From positions 62,001 to 126,000 of the forward strand of contig NZ_JADPUN010000260.1 of the NCBI RefSeq assembly GCF_015690345.1: a stretch of DNA of 64,000 nucleotides, written 5' to 3'. A model generated the notes under the pieces. The model did not search any database, had not been told where the DNA came from, and saw only the letters and a program-made list of their open reading frames with translations. Source of the stretch: Plantactinospora alkalitolerans. Lineage in GTDB: Bacteria; Actinomycetota; Actinomycetes; Mycobacteriales; Micromonosporaceae. The translations under genes and the position numbers were made by a program. Of the stretch, positions 42,603 to 51,472 are shown in pieces (position 1 is the stretch's first letter; every line of letters begins with the position of its first letter).

Positions 42603-44842
42603 ACCGATCGACAACGGGGGTTGACGAGATGACCGACGGCGGAAGGCTACCCAGAACCTCTTTTGCCACCCTACTGCGACAGTATCGACAGACGGCGGGC
42701 CTCACCCAGCTCGAACTGGCCCACCGGTCGGGCCTGAGCATCACCGCGGTGCGGGACCTGGAGCAGCGACGTACGCTGCGGCCGACCCGGCGGTCGGTGT
42801 CCCGGCTGACCGCCGCGCTGGAGTTGGGGCCGCGACCGGCCGCGATTCTCCGCGGCTCCGCGACCGCCGGTACGGACCGGACGGCAGCGGCGGGGGTGGC
42901 GGCGCCCGTGGGGCGCCCGATGGTTTCCATCCTGGGACCGTTGCGGGTACAGCAGGGGGCGGTGACCGTCGACCTCACCTCGTCGCGCCAGCGCGTCCTA
43001 CTCGCCCGACTGGCCGTCTCGGCGGGCACCACCGTCAGCCGAAGGGACCTCCTCGAGGTGCTCTGGACCGGCGAGCAGCCGGAGTCGGCGGTCAACCTGC
43101 TGCACACCTACGTCGCCCGGCTGCGCCGGGTCCTCGACCCGGGCCGGAGCGGCAGGACGGCCGCCAGCGTGCTGACACATGCGTCGGGCGGTTACCGGCT
43201 GGAACTCGACGAGGACCAGCTCGACCTGCTGCGCTTCCAGCGACTCGTCCGGGAGGCCACCGAGGCCGACGGCCGGACCCCGGCCCAGGCGGTGGCCCGG
43301 CTGGCCGACGCCCTGACGCTGTGGCGCGGCGACCCGCTCGGTGACGTGGAGATGCTCTCCGGGCATCCCGTTGTCGCGTCGCTGACCACCTGGTTGACCG
43401 CGACGGCCCTGCGCTATGCCGATCTGCTCGACCAGTGTGGCGACTACGCCCCGGTGGTCGACGCGCTCCGCCCGATCGCCGGACGTTGTCCGCTCGACGA
43501 GCAGGTGCACGCCCGCCTCATCCTGGCCCTGGGCGCGACGGGTCGGCAGGACGAGGCGTACGCCGAGTACGACGGGATCGTCCGCCGCCTGGCCGACCAG
43601 CTCGGTGCCGATCCGGGTACGGAGCTGCGGGAGTACCACCAGCGGCTGCTCCGGCAACAGTGGACCGGGGCACGGCGGGCGACGGCCTGGAGCGACACCC
43701 GCCCGGCGGTACCGGTGCCGATCCAGGCCCCGGCGCCGGTGCCCGACTTCACCGGCCGGGCCGAGGAACTTCGCCGGGTCCGTGAGGTCCTCGTTCCGTC
43801 GGTGGACTGGGTGGCCCGGCCGTCGGCGCCGGTCTGCGTGATCGCCGGCCTGGCCGGCACGGGGAAGACCGCGCTCGCCCTGGTCGCGGCCGAGCAGTTG
43901 GGACCGGCATTTCCGGACGGGCAACTCTACGCCGACCTGCGGGGCCGCTCGGATCAGCCCGCGGCCGCCGGAGAGGTGCTCGTCCGCTTCCTGCACGGGC
44001 TGGGCGTGTCCGAGGACCGGGTGCGGGGCGACGACGAGAGCGCCGCCGCGCTGCTGCGCAGCGTACTGGCGGACCGTCGGGTGCTGATCGTGCTCGACGA
44101 CGCGCGGGACGCGGCCCAGGTGCGTCCCCTGCTGCCCGGTCGCGGCGGTAGCCGGGTGCTGGTTACCGCCCGGAATCGGCTGGTTGCCCTGGAGGGCGCC
44201 CGCCGGATCGACGTCACGACGTTGGACACGAGGGAGGCGCTCGACCTGCTCGCTGCGATCGTTCCTCCGGCGAGGACCGGCGGTGATCGGATCGCCGCGC
44301 TGGAGGTCGTCTCGGCGTGCGGGCACCTGCCGCTGGCGCTCCGGATCGCCGGGGTACGTCTGACGACCAGGGCTCGCAGCACCGTCGCTGACCTGAGTCG
44401 CCGGCTTGCCGATCCGCGTCGCCGGTTGGACGAGTTGCGGGTCGGTGACCTCGACTTGCGCTCCGCCTTCCGCTCCAGCGTCGACCAGTTGCCGGCCCCG
44501 GCGGCCCGCGCGTTCCGACTTCTCGCGTTGGCACCCGAACCGCTGCTGGGGCTGGCGGCCGCCGCGGCGCTGCTGGACCGGCCCACGACGGTGGTGGATG
44601 AGGAGTTGCAGCAGTTGGCGGATCTGAGCCTGCTGGTCGGCGTCGGTCCGGGCCAGTTCCGACTGCATGAACTGCTTCGGCTGTACGGGCGCGAACTCGC
44701 CCAGCGCGACGAGCCGGCCCGGGACCGCGCCGCCGCCCTCGCCCGGTTGGCGGCGTGGCGGGCGGCTCGCATCCTGCGCGATGGGGACCGGCGTCGGGAG
44801 GGTGGTACGGCGAGCGCGGCCATGGCTGATCACCGAGGCTGA
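42599..44842 (+). CDS. XRE-SARP-NB-ARC regulator lacking TPR tail
   Basis: Regulator of 747 residues with XRE helix-turn-helix (about 22-80: TLLRQYR then TAGLTQLELAHRSGLS in one frame), an OmpR-like winged helix starting ILGPLRVQQGAVTVDL (about 110-200), a BTAD domain (about 208-355) and an NB-ARC ATPase (Walker A AGLAGTGKTALAL, Walker B RRVLIVLDDARD). The double DNA-binding head is unusual. AfsR-like relatives continue for 200 or more residues of TPR; here the protein stops after the winged-helix region of NB-ARC, right before a rearranged segment, so it may be truncated. ATGA overlap with the S26 gene shows it is part of the peptide operon and may autoregulate it. Confidence 0.85.
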   Translation: MNRSTTGVDEMTDGGRLPRTSFATLLRQYRQTAGLTQLELAHRSGLSITAVRDLEQRRTLRPTRRSVSRLTAALELGPRPAAILRGSATAGTDRTAAAGVAAPVGRPMVSILGPLRVQQGAVTVDLTSSRQRVLLARLAVSAGTTVSRRDLLEVLWTGEQPESAVNLLHTYVARLRRVLDPGRSGRTAASVLTHASGGYRLELDEDQLDLLRFQRLVREATEADGRTPAQAVARLADALTLWRGDPLGDVEMLSGHPVVASLTTWLTATALRYADLLDQCGDYAPVVDALRPIAGRCPLDEQVHARLILALGATGRQDEAYAEYDGIVRRLADQLGADPGTELREYHQRLLRQQWTGARRATAWSDTRPAVPVPIQAPAPVPDFTGRAEELRRVREVLVPSVDWVARPSAPVCVIAGLAGTGKTALALVAAEQLGPAFPDGQLYADLRGRSDQPAAAGEVLVRFLHGLGVSEDRVRGDDESAAALLRSVLADRRVLIVLDDARDAAQVRPLLPGRGGSRVLVTARNRLVALEGARRIDVTTLDTREALDLLAAIVPPARTGGDRIAALEVVSACGHLPLALRIAGVRLTTRARSTVADLSRRLADPRRRLDELRVGDLDLRSAFRSSVDQLPAPAARAFRLLALAPEPLLGLAAAAALLDRPTTVVDEELQQLADLSLLVGVGPGQFRLHELLRLYGRELAQRDEPARDRAAALARLAAWRAARILRDGDRRREGGTASAAMADHRG

Positions 44843-44929
44843 GGCGGTCGACTCCGTCAGCCGGTCACGTCATTTGCTGGTGGCCACCAGCCCGGCTCGC
44901 AGCGGTGATGACCAGTTCCACTCCTCGGA

Positions 44930-45522
44930 GCCGGGTCCGCCAGGCCTGTTGGTGCTGGCGCTCGCCGCCACGGCACTGACCGTCACCGCCCCGGCGGCCC
45001 TGGCCGGTCCGCTACCCGGACCGGCCCTGCCCCCGCTGGCACCACTGAACGCGGCATACGCAACGGTCGCCTGCGACCCGAACGGACCGACCGCGAACGA
45101 CGCCGCCCTGGCCACCATGCTCAACTCCCAACTGCGCTCCGACATGAAGGGCTACATGGCTCTACCCGGACAACACCTGGGCCACCGCCCCGATCGGCGA
45201 GGTCTGCCAGGCCGTACAGGTCTCGGCATACCCCGACAGGTGCCAGGTCCAGGCATCGGACGCGCAGATCATCGTCAACGCCCTCTGGAGTACACCGGAC
45301 CCTGAACCGGTTCCGGTCCAGGACCCGAATGTGGTGCAGCAGTCGGGTGATTTCAACGGGGACGGCCGGTCTGATCTGGCGGCGATGTACCACCACTCGG
45401 ATGGTTCGATCTCGATGCAGACCGCGTTGGCGTACAGTTCGGGTGGCTTCGCCGCGTTCACCGGTAGCCTCACCGTTCCCGCCAGCGCCGCCTGGAAATG
45501 GGACGCCATCCGCCTTTTCTGA
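44930..45522 (+). pseudogene. Broken copy of the lysozyme-like repeat protein gene
   Basis: The 5' part matches the gene at 35017-36435 closely (TAPAALAGPLPGPALPPLAP; ATVACDPNGPTANDA; LNSQLRSDMKGYM). After KGYM about 85 codons, including the catalytic ETH region, are missing and the sequence resumes in another frame with LYPDNTWATAPIGEVCQAVQ. It then passes into a single divergent blade GDFNGDGRSDLAAMYHHSD and stops at 45522. A proper start and signal-peptide beginning are lost. The deletion plus frameshift makes a functional product unlikely. It lies just after the possibly truncated SARP gene, suggesting that one recombination event affected both. Confidence 0.75.
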
Positions 45523-45583
45523 CCACCAACATCAGCAGCAGGGAACTGCTCCGGTGAGCCCTTCCTGAACCACGGGAGGCGCA

Positions 45584-45617
45584 GACCACGCGGGCATGGA
45601 GTCTCGCCCGCGTGGTC
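45584..45617. terminator. Perfect 12-bp hairpin terminator
   Basis: GACCACGCGGGC (45584-45595) pairs with 45606-45617 around a 10-nt loop, after the pseudogene and before the SWIM gene. Confidence 0.75.
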
Positions 45618-45715
45618 CGCTTCCAGCCGCGCCGGCGCCGATGGGACAGCGGGTTGCGACACCGGGTGGCAGGATGCGTGGGGAATCTGGGACGGGACAG
45701 GAGAGGGATCGACGA

Positions 45716-47077
45716 TTGGGCACCCTGGCGTCGACTGTGGACACCCGCGTCTACGGTCGTGCATCGGGCCTGGCCGGCGACCATCTCGCGCTGACCACGT
45801 CCACGCCCGACCGGGTACGGGAGCAGGCGTTCTACTCCGGTTTCGTGCGTACGCCCCGGATGGTCGCCGGCGGCCTCCTCGCATTGGCCGATATCGCCGG
45901 TGCCGACTTCCGTCAGGCCCGCAACGACCCGTGGCGCGGCCGGGACCCGGTGGTGACCGGCGACGGCGAGCGACTGCGGTTCGAGGCCCTCTCGATGTGT
46001 GGCGGGCTGTACGGTCGGCTCGACCTGGCCGCCGCCGAGTTGGAGGGTGGGGCCACCGGCCGGGGCACGACGAACGTCGACATCAATCCACCGCTCTACC
46101 AGGCGTTGACGAGAGTGGGTGGTGCGGACCCGCTCCGTCTCTCCGTGGGCGCCGACGGTCTCGCGGTCGCGACGCTCGACGGCGGCATCGTCGAGAAGAA
46201 GGTGCCGCTGCCCACCGCGTGGCTGCGCGGGCTGGCCGAGGTGGCGGCGCGGGCACTGCCCCTGGATCTGCGGCTGGAGATCCCGGCGGGCCGGGCCATG
46301 GCACTGCTGGCGGAGATGTCGGCGCGCTCGGGCCGACGGGTCCGCTGGCTGCTGCCGGCCGGTTCGGCGGTGCGGGCCACGGCCGGCCCGGCGCCCGGCG
46401 GGGTCTGCGCGGCCGACGGTTTCCGGCTGTCGGTGCTGCGCCCGCTGCTACCCCTGGCCCGCACCGTGGGGTTGTACGCACCACCGCTGTCCGGGGCGCC
46501 GGCACAGGTCAGCGGCTGGGTGCTCGATTTCGGTACGGCACGGTTCACGCTGCTGATGTCGGCCGGCGCACGCGACGGCTTCGCCGGTGACGGCCAGTTG
46601 CTCGCCGACCTCGCCACGGATGCCGCAACCACCGACGTCGATGCCGACGCCGACGTGCTGAGCGCGCTGCTCGCCACGGACCCGGTCGCCTCGCGCGCGT
46701 CGGTCGGGGTGCGCACCGGCTGGGATCCGACCCGGGTCACGGCGGCGCTCGCCGCGCTGGCCACCGCCGGACAGGTCGGCTACGACATCGCCGAGGCCTC
46801 GCCGTTCCACCGGCCGCTGCCCTACCGGGCCGACGTCGTCGCGGCACTGCACCCCAGGCTGGCGGCGGCACGGGTGCTCGCCGGGGCCGGGCGGTTGGTA
46901 CGGACGGCCGCGGGAATCGAGGTCACCTCAGGTGACAACACCTATCTGGTGCATCGACGCGACGGCGAGCTCGCCTGCACCTGCGCCTGGTGGGCCGACC
47001 ACCAGGGCCGCCGTGGACCGTGCAAGCACGTCGTGGCCGCCGTTATCGTCGAGCAGTCGGGGCGATCGCATGAGTGA
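45716..47077 (+). CDS. SWIM zinc-finger protein
   Basis: Soluble protein of 453 residues whose C-terminus carries the SWIM motif CTCAWWADHQGRRGPCKHVV (CxC...CxH, zinc-binding, nucleic-acid or protein interaction). The rest is a conserved but unassigned domain with NVDINPPLYQALTRV near residue 110. TTG 45716 is chosen because AGGAGAGG lies about 8-11 nt upstream; the frame is open further up, through the terminator hairpin, where it is not credible. It overlaps the following gene by 8 nt, forming a two-gene unit found widely in actinobacteria. Confidence 0.78.
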   Translation: MGTLASTVDTRVYGRASGLAGDHLALTTSTPDRVREQAFYSGFVRTPRMVAGGLLALADIAGADFRQARNDPWRGRDPVVTGDGERLRFEALSMCGGLYGRLDLAAAELEGGATGRGTTNVDINPPLYQALTRVGGADPLRLSVGADGLAVATLDGGIVEKKVPLPTAWLRGLAEVAARALPLDLRLEIPAGRAMALLAEMSARSGRRVRWLLPAGSAVRATAGPAPGGVCAADGFRLSVLRPLLPLARTVGLYAPPLSGAPAQVSGWVLDFGTARFTLLMSAGARDGFAGDGQLLADLATDAATTDVDADADVLSALLATDPVASRASVGVRTGWDPTRVTAALAALATAGQVGYDIAEASPFHRPLPYRADVVAALHPRLAAARVLAGAGRLVRTAAGIEVTSGDNTYLVHRRDGELACTCAWWADHQGRRGPCKHVVAAVIVEQSGRSHE

Positions 47078-49751
47078 CCTGTGGGACGAGGTACGCGTGA
47101 GGATCGACGCCGCCGACGTCGACGCGCTCGCCGACCTGCTCGCCGGGCTCGGTGACGGGGACCGGACGGCTCTGGTGCCGCACCTCGACGGGCACATCCC
47201 GGCGCTGGCCGAGCCGGAACCCGTGGTCCTGCCACCGCTGGAACCGGAGCCGCTGCCCGACCTCCCGACGTCCGGATTCATCACCGTGGGCTTCGTCGCG
47301 TACGACAAGGAACTGCCCAGCGACCTGCAGGGCGTCCGCGAGATGATGGCGCGTCAGCGCACCCGGCAACGGGAGCACGAACGCGCCTGGCAGAGGCGGC
47401 GGCTGGAGGAGGACGCGCGGTGGGCCGCCAGCCGGCTGAACGACTCGCGACGGGCCGCCACCGGGTTCGCCCTCGTCGCCTGCACGTTGAAGGCACCCGA
47501 CGCGGTCAAACTGTTGCACCGCCCCTGGAGTGTGGGTCCGGCGCCACAGGTGTCGCCCGAGGTGGTGCCCGCCCTGCTGCGGGTCCGGGGGAGCGCCTGG
47601 TGCACCACGCTCGCCCGGGGACTGTTGCGCCGCACCCGCCCCCGTACCCAGGGCGTTCGGTGGGCGTTCACCGAGGCGCTGCTGCGGTCGGTGGACGCGG
47701 ACGTTCCGGACACGCCGGCCGCCGCCGCGCAGTACGTGGCGCTCGACCGGGGGCATCCGCTCGCGCCGCTGCTCGCCGCCGACCCGTGGCTCGACCACAT
47801 GCTGTCGACGTACCTGTTCGACGACGACGGCGTCGCGAACGCGTTCTCCTCCGGGGCCGCGGCCCGCGCCTGGCCGGCGGCGTTGCTCGAGTTGGCCGGC
47901 AGTGCCCGGGTCGACCGTGGCCTGCTCGTCGCGGGCTGCCTGCGCCGCCTGCGCGCGGGTGGACGTAAGGGGGTCCTGCAGTCCTATCTCGGACTGGTCC
48001 GTGACCTTGCGCCGACGGCAGAGGAGTCGGCCGGGCACACGCAGGAGCTGATCGGTCTGCTGACGGCGCCGATGTCCACGGTGGCCGACTTCGCGTACAC
48101 CTGCCTGCAAGCAGTGCACCGGAGCGCGGGTCTCGATCCGCTGTCCCTGGCCGAGATCACCCAGAACATGCTCTGCCGGCCGGAGAAGAAGCTGGTTCGC
48201 GCCCACCTCGCCTGGCTGCGGCCGATGCCACTGGACGACCTGGTCGAGGGGCTCGTCGTCGGGCTGCACCATCCGGTGCCCGAACTCGCCGAGCGCACCC
48301 TCGACCTCGTCGAGACGCGACTGGCAGGGCTGTCCGAGAAGGCCCGGGAACGGTTGGCTGCCGAGGTGCCGGCCCTCGACGGCACCGTCGGGAACCGGCT
48401 GGCGGCGGCGCTCGGCACGGCCGCGCCCGCGGTGGTACCCGCACCGGTGCTGGCCGCAGCCGAGCTGCCGAGAGAGATGCCGTCCCCGCTCGACCTCGGC
48501 GCGCTCGCCGGTGAGCTGAGCGTCCTGCTGCGTAACGGCGACACCGACCCGGTCCGGCACGAGGCCGTCCTCGACGGGCTGGTCCGGGCCGCCAACGGCG
48601 ACCGGGACCTCGCCGCCCGCGTGCTGGAGCCGCTGATCACCCACTGGTACGGGTACTGGCCGGCGCTGATCGCCGCGACATTCGGCCGCTCCGTGGGCAG
48701 TCCCGGCCGGCAGATCCCCCGCGAGCACGCGCCGCTGAGCCTGTTCGTCAACGGTCGGCTTGCCGAGTTGAGACCCCGTCTGATCCACCAGCCGCCGCCC
48801 GGGCTGCTGGCGACCCCGGCCACAGTCGCCGGTCACGTCGACCCCGCGCGGGTACTGAACCTCCTGCAACAGGCCGACCGCGACCGCTGGCAGCCCGCGG
48901 CCGGTGACCTGACCCAGGCACTACTCCGCCTGCCCCGCGAGGTCGAGCCGGCCGTCCACGCCGCCGCGGCGCGCCTCAGCTCGCCGGCCGGGCGTCGGTT
49001 CGCCGCCTGGCTGGCCGACGGCGTCACCGACGCGCGTACCTGGATCGAGGAGGTCGACGAGACCACCTACGACCGCTCGCGGCGCATCGCAATGCTTGAC
49101 CTGGCGGGACTGCCAGCCGAGATCGGCGACGCCCGCACCGCGGCTGAACGCTCGGCGTCCGCCTGGCACATGCCCTCGCTGGCACTGTGGCCGATGATCA
49201 CACCGTCACACCGGGAGATCGCCGCCGCACACCTGCAGCCGGTCGTCGCCCTCGCGGTGGATCACCAGAATCCCGGCACCGGCTTCCTCGACGGCCTCGC
49301 CGCCGCCGACGGCCCCGCCGGCCCCGCGACCGCGTTGACGATGGTGTACGCCCTTGCGAACCGCCGGGAGGGTGTCCGACTGGCGGCCGGTGACGCCCTC
49401 AGCACGTTCGCCGCTCGCCCCGGTTGGGACAGCACCGGCATCGGCGTGGAACTCGGCATCCTGGCCGGCTCCGACCGCATCGTCCTGCAACGTACCCTCC
49501 AGCCCCTGACCGAGGCGCTCAAGGCCGGCGCCCACGACGCGGTCTGGCAGATCGCCTCGGCGGCACTGCCCGACCTGCTGGCCGCCAAGCCCCGCCCGGG
49601 ACTGCCCGAGTTGCTCACGCTCGCCGCTGATGCTGCTCGGCTGGGCCGGCACACCGGGCAGGAGCCGCCGGGCCTCGCCGCGATCACGGGCAGGCCTGGC
49701 CGGAGCCAGCTCGCCACCGCCGCCCGCAAGCTCGCCGAAGCTCTTCGATAG
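47070..49751 (+). CDS. Large DUF6493-like alpha-solenoid protein, partner of the SWIM protein
   Basis: Soluble, mostly helical protein of 893 residues without signal peptide. A short N-terminal DUF6493-like region (SDLWDEVRVRIDAADVDALA) is followed by an Arg/Glu-rich coiled segment near residues 90-120 and long HEAT-like helical arrays (VPELAERTLDLVETRLAGLS). No nuclease, ATPase or protease motif was found. The assignment rests on the SWIM neighbour and overall form. The pair is known near MoxR/VWA genes in some genomes; those are absent here. Function unknown. Confidence 0.6.
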   Translation: MSDLWDEVRVRIDAADVDALADLLAGLGDGDRTALVPHLDGHIPALAEPEPVVLPPLEPEPLPDLPTSGFITVGFVAYDKELPSDLQGVREMMARQRTRQREHERAWQRRRLEEDARWAASRLNDSRRAATGFALVACTLKAPDAVKLLHRPWSVGPAPQVSPEVVPALLRVRGSAWCTTLARGLLRRTRPRTQGVRWAFTEALLRSVDADVPDTPAAAAQYVALDRGHPLAPLLAADPWLDHMLSTYLFDDDGVANAFSSGAAARAWPAALLELAGSARVDRGLLVAGCLRRLRAGGRKGVLQSYLGLVRDLAPTAEESAGHTQELIGLLTAPMSTVADFAYTCLQAVHRSAGLDPLSLAEITQNMLCRPEKKLVRAHLAWLRPMPLDDLVEGLVVGLHHPVPELAERTLDLVETRLAGLSEKARERLAAEVPALDGTVGNRLAAALGTAAPAVVPAPVLAAAELPREMPSPLDLGALAGELSVLLRNGDTDPVRHEAVLDGLVRAANGDRDLAARVLEPLITHWYGYWPALIAATFGRSVGSPGRQIPREHAPLSLFVNGRLAELRPRLIHQPPPGLLATPATVAGHVDPARVLNLLQQADRDRWQPAAGDLTQALLRLPREVEPAVHAAAARLSSPAGRRFAAWLADGVTDARTWIEEVDETTYDRSRRIAMLDLAGLPAEIGDARTAAERSASAWHMPSLALWPMITPSHREIAAAHLQPVVALAVDHQNPGTGFLDGLAAADGPAGPATALTMVYALANRREGVRLAAGDALSTFAARPGWDSTGIGVELGILAGSDRIVLQRTLQPLTEALKAGAHDAVWQIASAALPDLLAAKPRPGLPELLTLAADAARLGRHTGQEPPGLAAITGRPGRSQLATAARKLAEALR

Positions 49752-49753
49752 TC

Positions 49754-49779
49754 GGTCGGAACGGCCGCCGTGGCCGACC
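49754..49779. terminator. Hairpin after the solenoid gene
   Basis: GGTCGG and ACGG pair with CCGT and CCGACC around the loop CCG, with small bulges, 3 nt after the stop codon. Confidence 0.4.
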
Positions 49780-49825
49780 AGACCAGCCCTGGATGGTCAG
49801 GCCGATCGCGACGGGGGAGGAATGG

Positions 49826-49951
49826 TCAGTTGGACCAGGTGTATCCCGCCACGTCCGATACGCTCTGAGCCTGGCCCAGGGCGAGGACGACCGCCACGCC
49901 GGCGGCGACGACGAGGGCGGCCACACTGGTGATGATGCTTCGCAGACGCAC
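49826..49951 (-). CDS. 41-residue single-pass membrane peptide
   Basis: A small gene: GTG start at 49951 with CTCCTC (49958-49963) giving GAGGAG 6 nt upstream on its strand, and TGA at 49826. The product begins MRLRSIITSV, has one Ala/Val-rich hydrophobic helix (about 6-25) and ends SVSDVAGYTWSN. It could be a small membrane protein or a secreted peptide after cleavage near LGQAQ. It lies between the solenoid gene and the LPMO, on the LPMO strand but after its terminator. No family recognised. Confidence 0.5.
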   Translation of the reverse strand: MRLRSIITSVAALVVAAGVAVVLALGQAQSVSDVAGYTWSN

Positions 49952-50097
49952 GACGATCTCCTCTGCTTTCGCGCGTGATTTCGTATCGCCAGGGTACCCG
50001 CGCATCGACGATGCGTTTGCTGTCGATCACCGTGCGAAATGCCGCGACTGACTGCTGCTTTCGTCCGGCCTGGCCCAGTTCGACGCGGGAACGCGGA

Positions 50098-50129
50098 ACG
50101 GGGGCGGCACCGGTCGGTGCCACCCCCGT
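50098..50129 (-). terminator. Hairpin terminator of the LPMO gene
   Basis: ACGGGGG/CCCCCGT (50098-50104 with 50123-50129) and GGCACC/GGTGCC (50106-50111 with 50116-50121) form a 13-bp stem with one mismatch and a tetraloop, 12 bp beyond the LPMO stop. Confidence 0.75.
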
Positions 50130-50140
50130 CGCAGGTGCTG

Positions 50141-51193
50141 CTACCTCGAGGTACAGGTCAGGGTCGGCGCGGTGTTCGTGCCGTTCCAGGAACCGTTGAA
50201 CCCGAAGCTGGTGCTGGCGTTGGCGCTCAATGCGCCGTTGTGGCTGACATTCGCGGCGGTGACCGATGACCCGCTCGAACTTATCGTCGCGTTCCACGAA
50301 CTCGTGATGCTCTGGCCGTTGGGCCAGGTCCAGCGCACCGTCCACCCGGAGATGGCGGCGTTGCCGGCCCGGACCGTGACCTGGGCACCGAAGCCGCCGG
50401 TCCACTCGCTCGTCCTCGCGTACGTCGCGGTGCAGCCGCCGTTGCCGGCCGGCGGAGTGGTCGGCGGGGTCGTCGGCGGAACGGTCGGCGGTGGGGTCGT
50501 CGGCGGGGTGGTCGGGTCGGTGCCGCCGCCGCCGAAGGTCACGTCACTGCACAGGTAGTACGGCTGGTCGAGGTGGCTCGCCTGCCAGATCGTGTACACG
50601 ACGTGCCGCCCGGTGCGGCTGCCCGCGTTCACCTGGGTCTCGTACAGTCCGGTGGTCGGGTAGCTGCCGGTACGCAGTACCAGGTCCAGATTGCCCCAGG
50701 TCAGCGGCTGGGTGGCCGGGTTGAAGCCCTGCTTGGTGATGTAGATCAGCATGTAGTCGGCACCGTGCCGCGCACCGTCGGTCAGCGTCAGGGTGAAGTT
50801 GTTCGGCATCGGCTTGGCGACCCATGCGCCGACCGCGTCGAGCGAGGCGTAGAGCCCGTTCTGGGTACGGCCGCCGCTGCAGAGCTGCCCGTCCGGGACG
50901 GCGGCCTGGTGGTTGCCGCCGACGTTCTCGCGGTACAGGCCGTTCCAGTTCCACATCGTGTTCGGGTTGGCCTGCCAGGCCTGGGCGCACATCGGGTCGG
51001 TCTGCGCCATGTTGGGGTTGAGGTGGTCGTCACCCCAGCGCTCCCAGCATCCGTAGTTCCGGGACGGCGGGTTGGTGACGGACCCGTGCGCCGAGGCCGG
51101 GCCGGGCTGGTTGACGACGACCATCGCGAACCCGGCGACGAGGACGGCGACCGCACCGAGTACCAGACGGCGGGCTGTTCGTGAGACTTTCAT
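50141..51193 (-). CDS. Secreted AA10 lytic polysaccharide monooxygenase with CBM2
   Basis: Copper enzyme that oxidatively cleaves cellulose or chitin outside the cell; 350 residues. The signal peptide ends PASA, exposing His36 (HGSVTNPPSRNYGCW) as residue 1 of the mature protein; the second histidine-brace residue is probably His143 in DGARHGADYMLIYITKQGF. A Thr/Pro linker (about 220-250, PTTPP repeats) leads to a CBM2 module with paired Cys (GGCTATYARTSEWTGGFGAQ at its start, TLTCTSR at its end) and conserved Trp residues. CBM2 and the sequence type suggest cellulose, but chitin is possible. ATG 51193 has GGAGC upstream. The gene is monocistronic, with a strong terminator. Confidence 0.92.
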   Translation of the reverse strand: MKVSRTARRLVLGAVAVLVAGFAMVVVNQPGPASAHGSVTNPPSRNYGCWERWGDDHLNPNMAQTDPMCAQAWQANPNTMWNWNGLYRENVGGNHQAAVPDGQLCSGGRTQNGLYASLDAVGAWVAKPMPNNFTLTLTDGARHGADYMLIYITKQGFNPATQPLTWGNLDLVLRTGSYPTTGLYETQVNAGSRTGRHVVYTIWQASHLDQPYYLCSDVTFGGGGTDPTTPPTTPPPTVPPTTPPTTPPAGNGGCTATYARTSEWTGGFGAQVTVRAGNAAISGWTVRWTWPNGQSITSSWNATISSSGSSVTAANVSHNGALSANASTSFGFNGSWNGTNTAPTLTCTSR

Positions 51194-51472
51194 CAAAGCT
51201 CCAGCGTTCCGCCGACGCCTGTGCCGCTCGACGGGGTGCCCGAGCCCGCGAGGAAACACGCGTCGATCAATGTGATGGACCCCGGAAGCGCAGGCAATAC
51301 GGCTGTGTTGCCAGCGGTGGGTGGGTGGCTCCCGCGATGATGCTACCAAGCATATAGATAACTGCGAATCTTGGGGCCGGAACCTGCGGGACCTGCGAAA
51401 CCTGCGGGACCTGCGGAACCTGCGGGATCCGCGCGAGGTGCTCGGCCGATCGGTGACGGCCGAGCCCGGCGT
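51194..51472. other. Upstream region of the LPMO gene
   Basis: No gene. This 279-bp stretch must contain the LPMO promoter; no AGCGCT-type operator was found. It also holds the 9-bp tandem repeat at 51379-51432. Confidence 0.5.
51379..51432. repeat. 9-bp tandem repeat, six units
   Basis: Units GGAACCTGC, GGGACCTGC, GAAACCTGC, GGGACCTGC, GGAACCTGC and GGGATCCGC follow each other without spacers. Noncoding minisatellite between the LPMO promoter and the end of the MocR gene. Confidence 0.85.

Noticed and set aside
44930-45522. Two separate small secreted proteins
   Set aside because: Both pieces align in order with one intact gene at 35017-36435, so a deleted copy explains them better.
51379-51432. 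Possible CRISPR-like array
   Set aside because: Nine-base units without spacers; no cas genes in the window.
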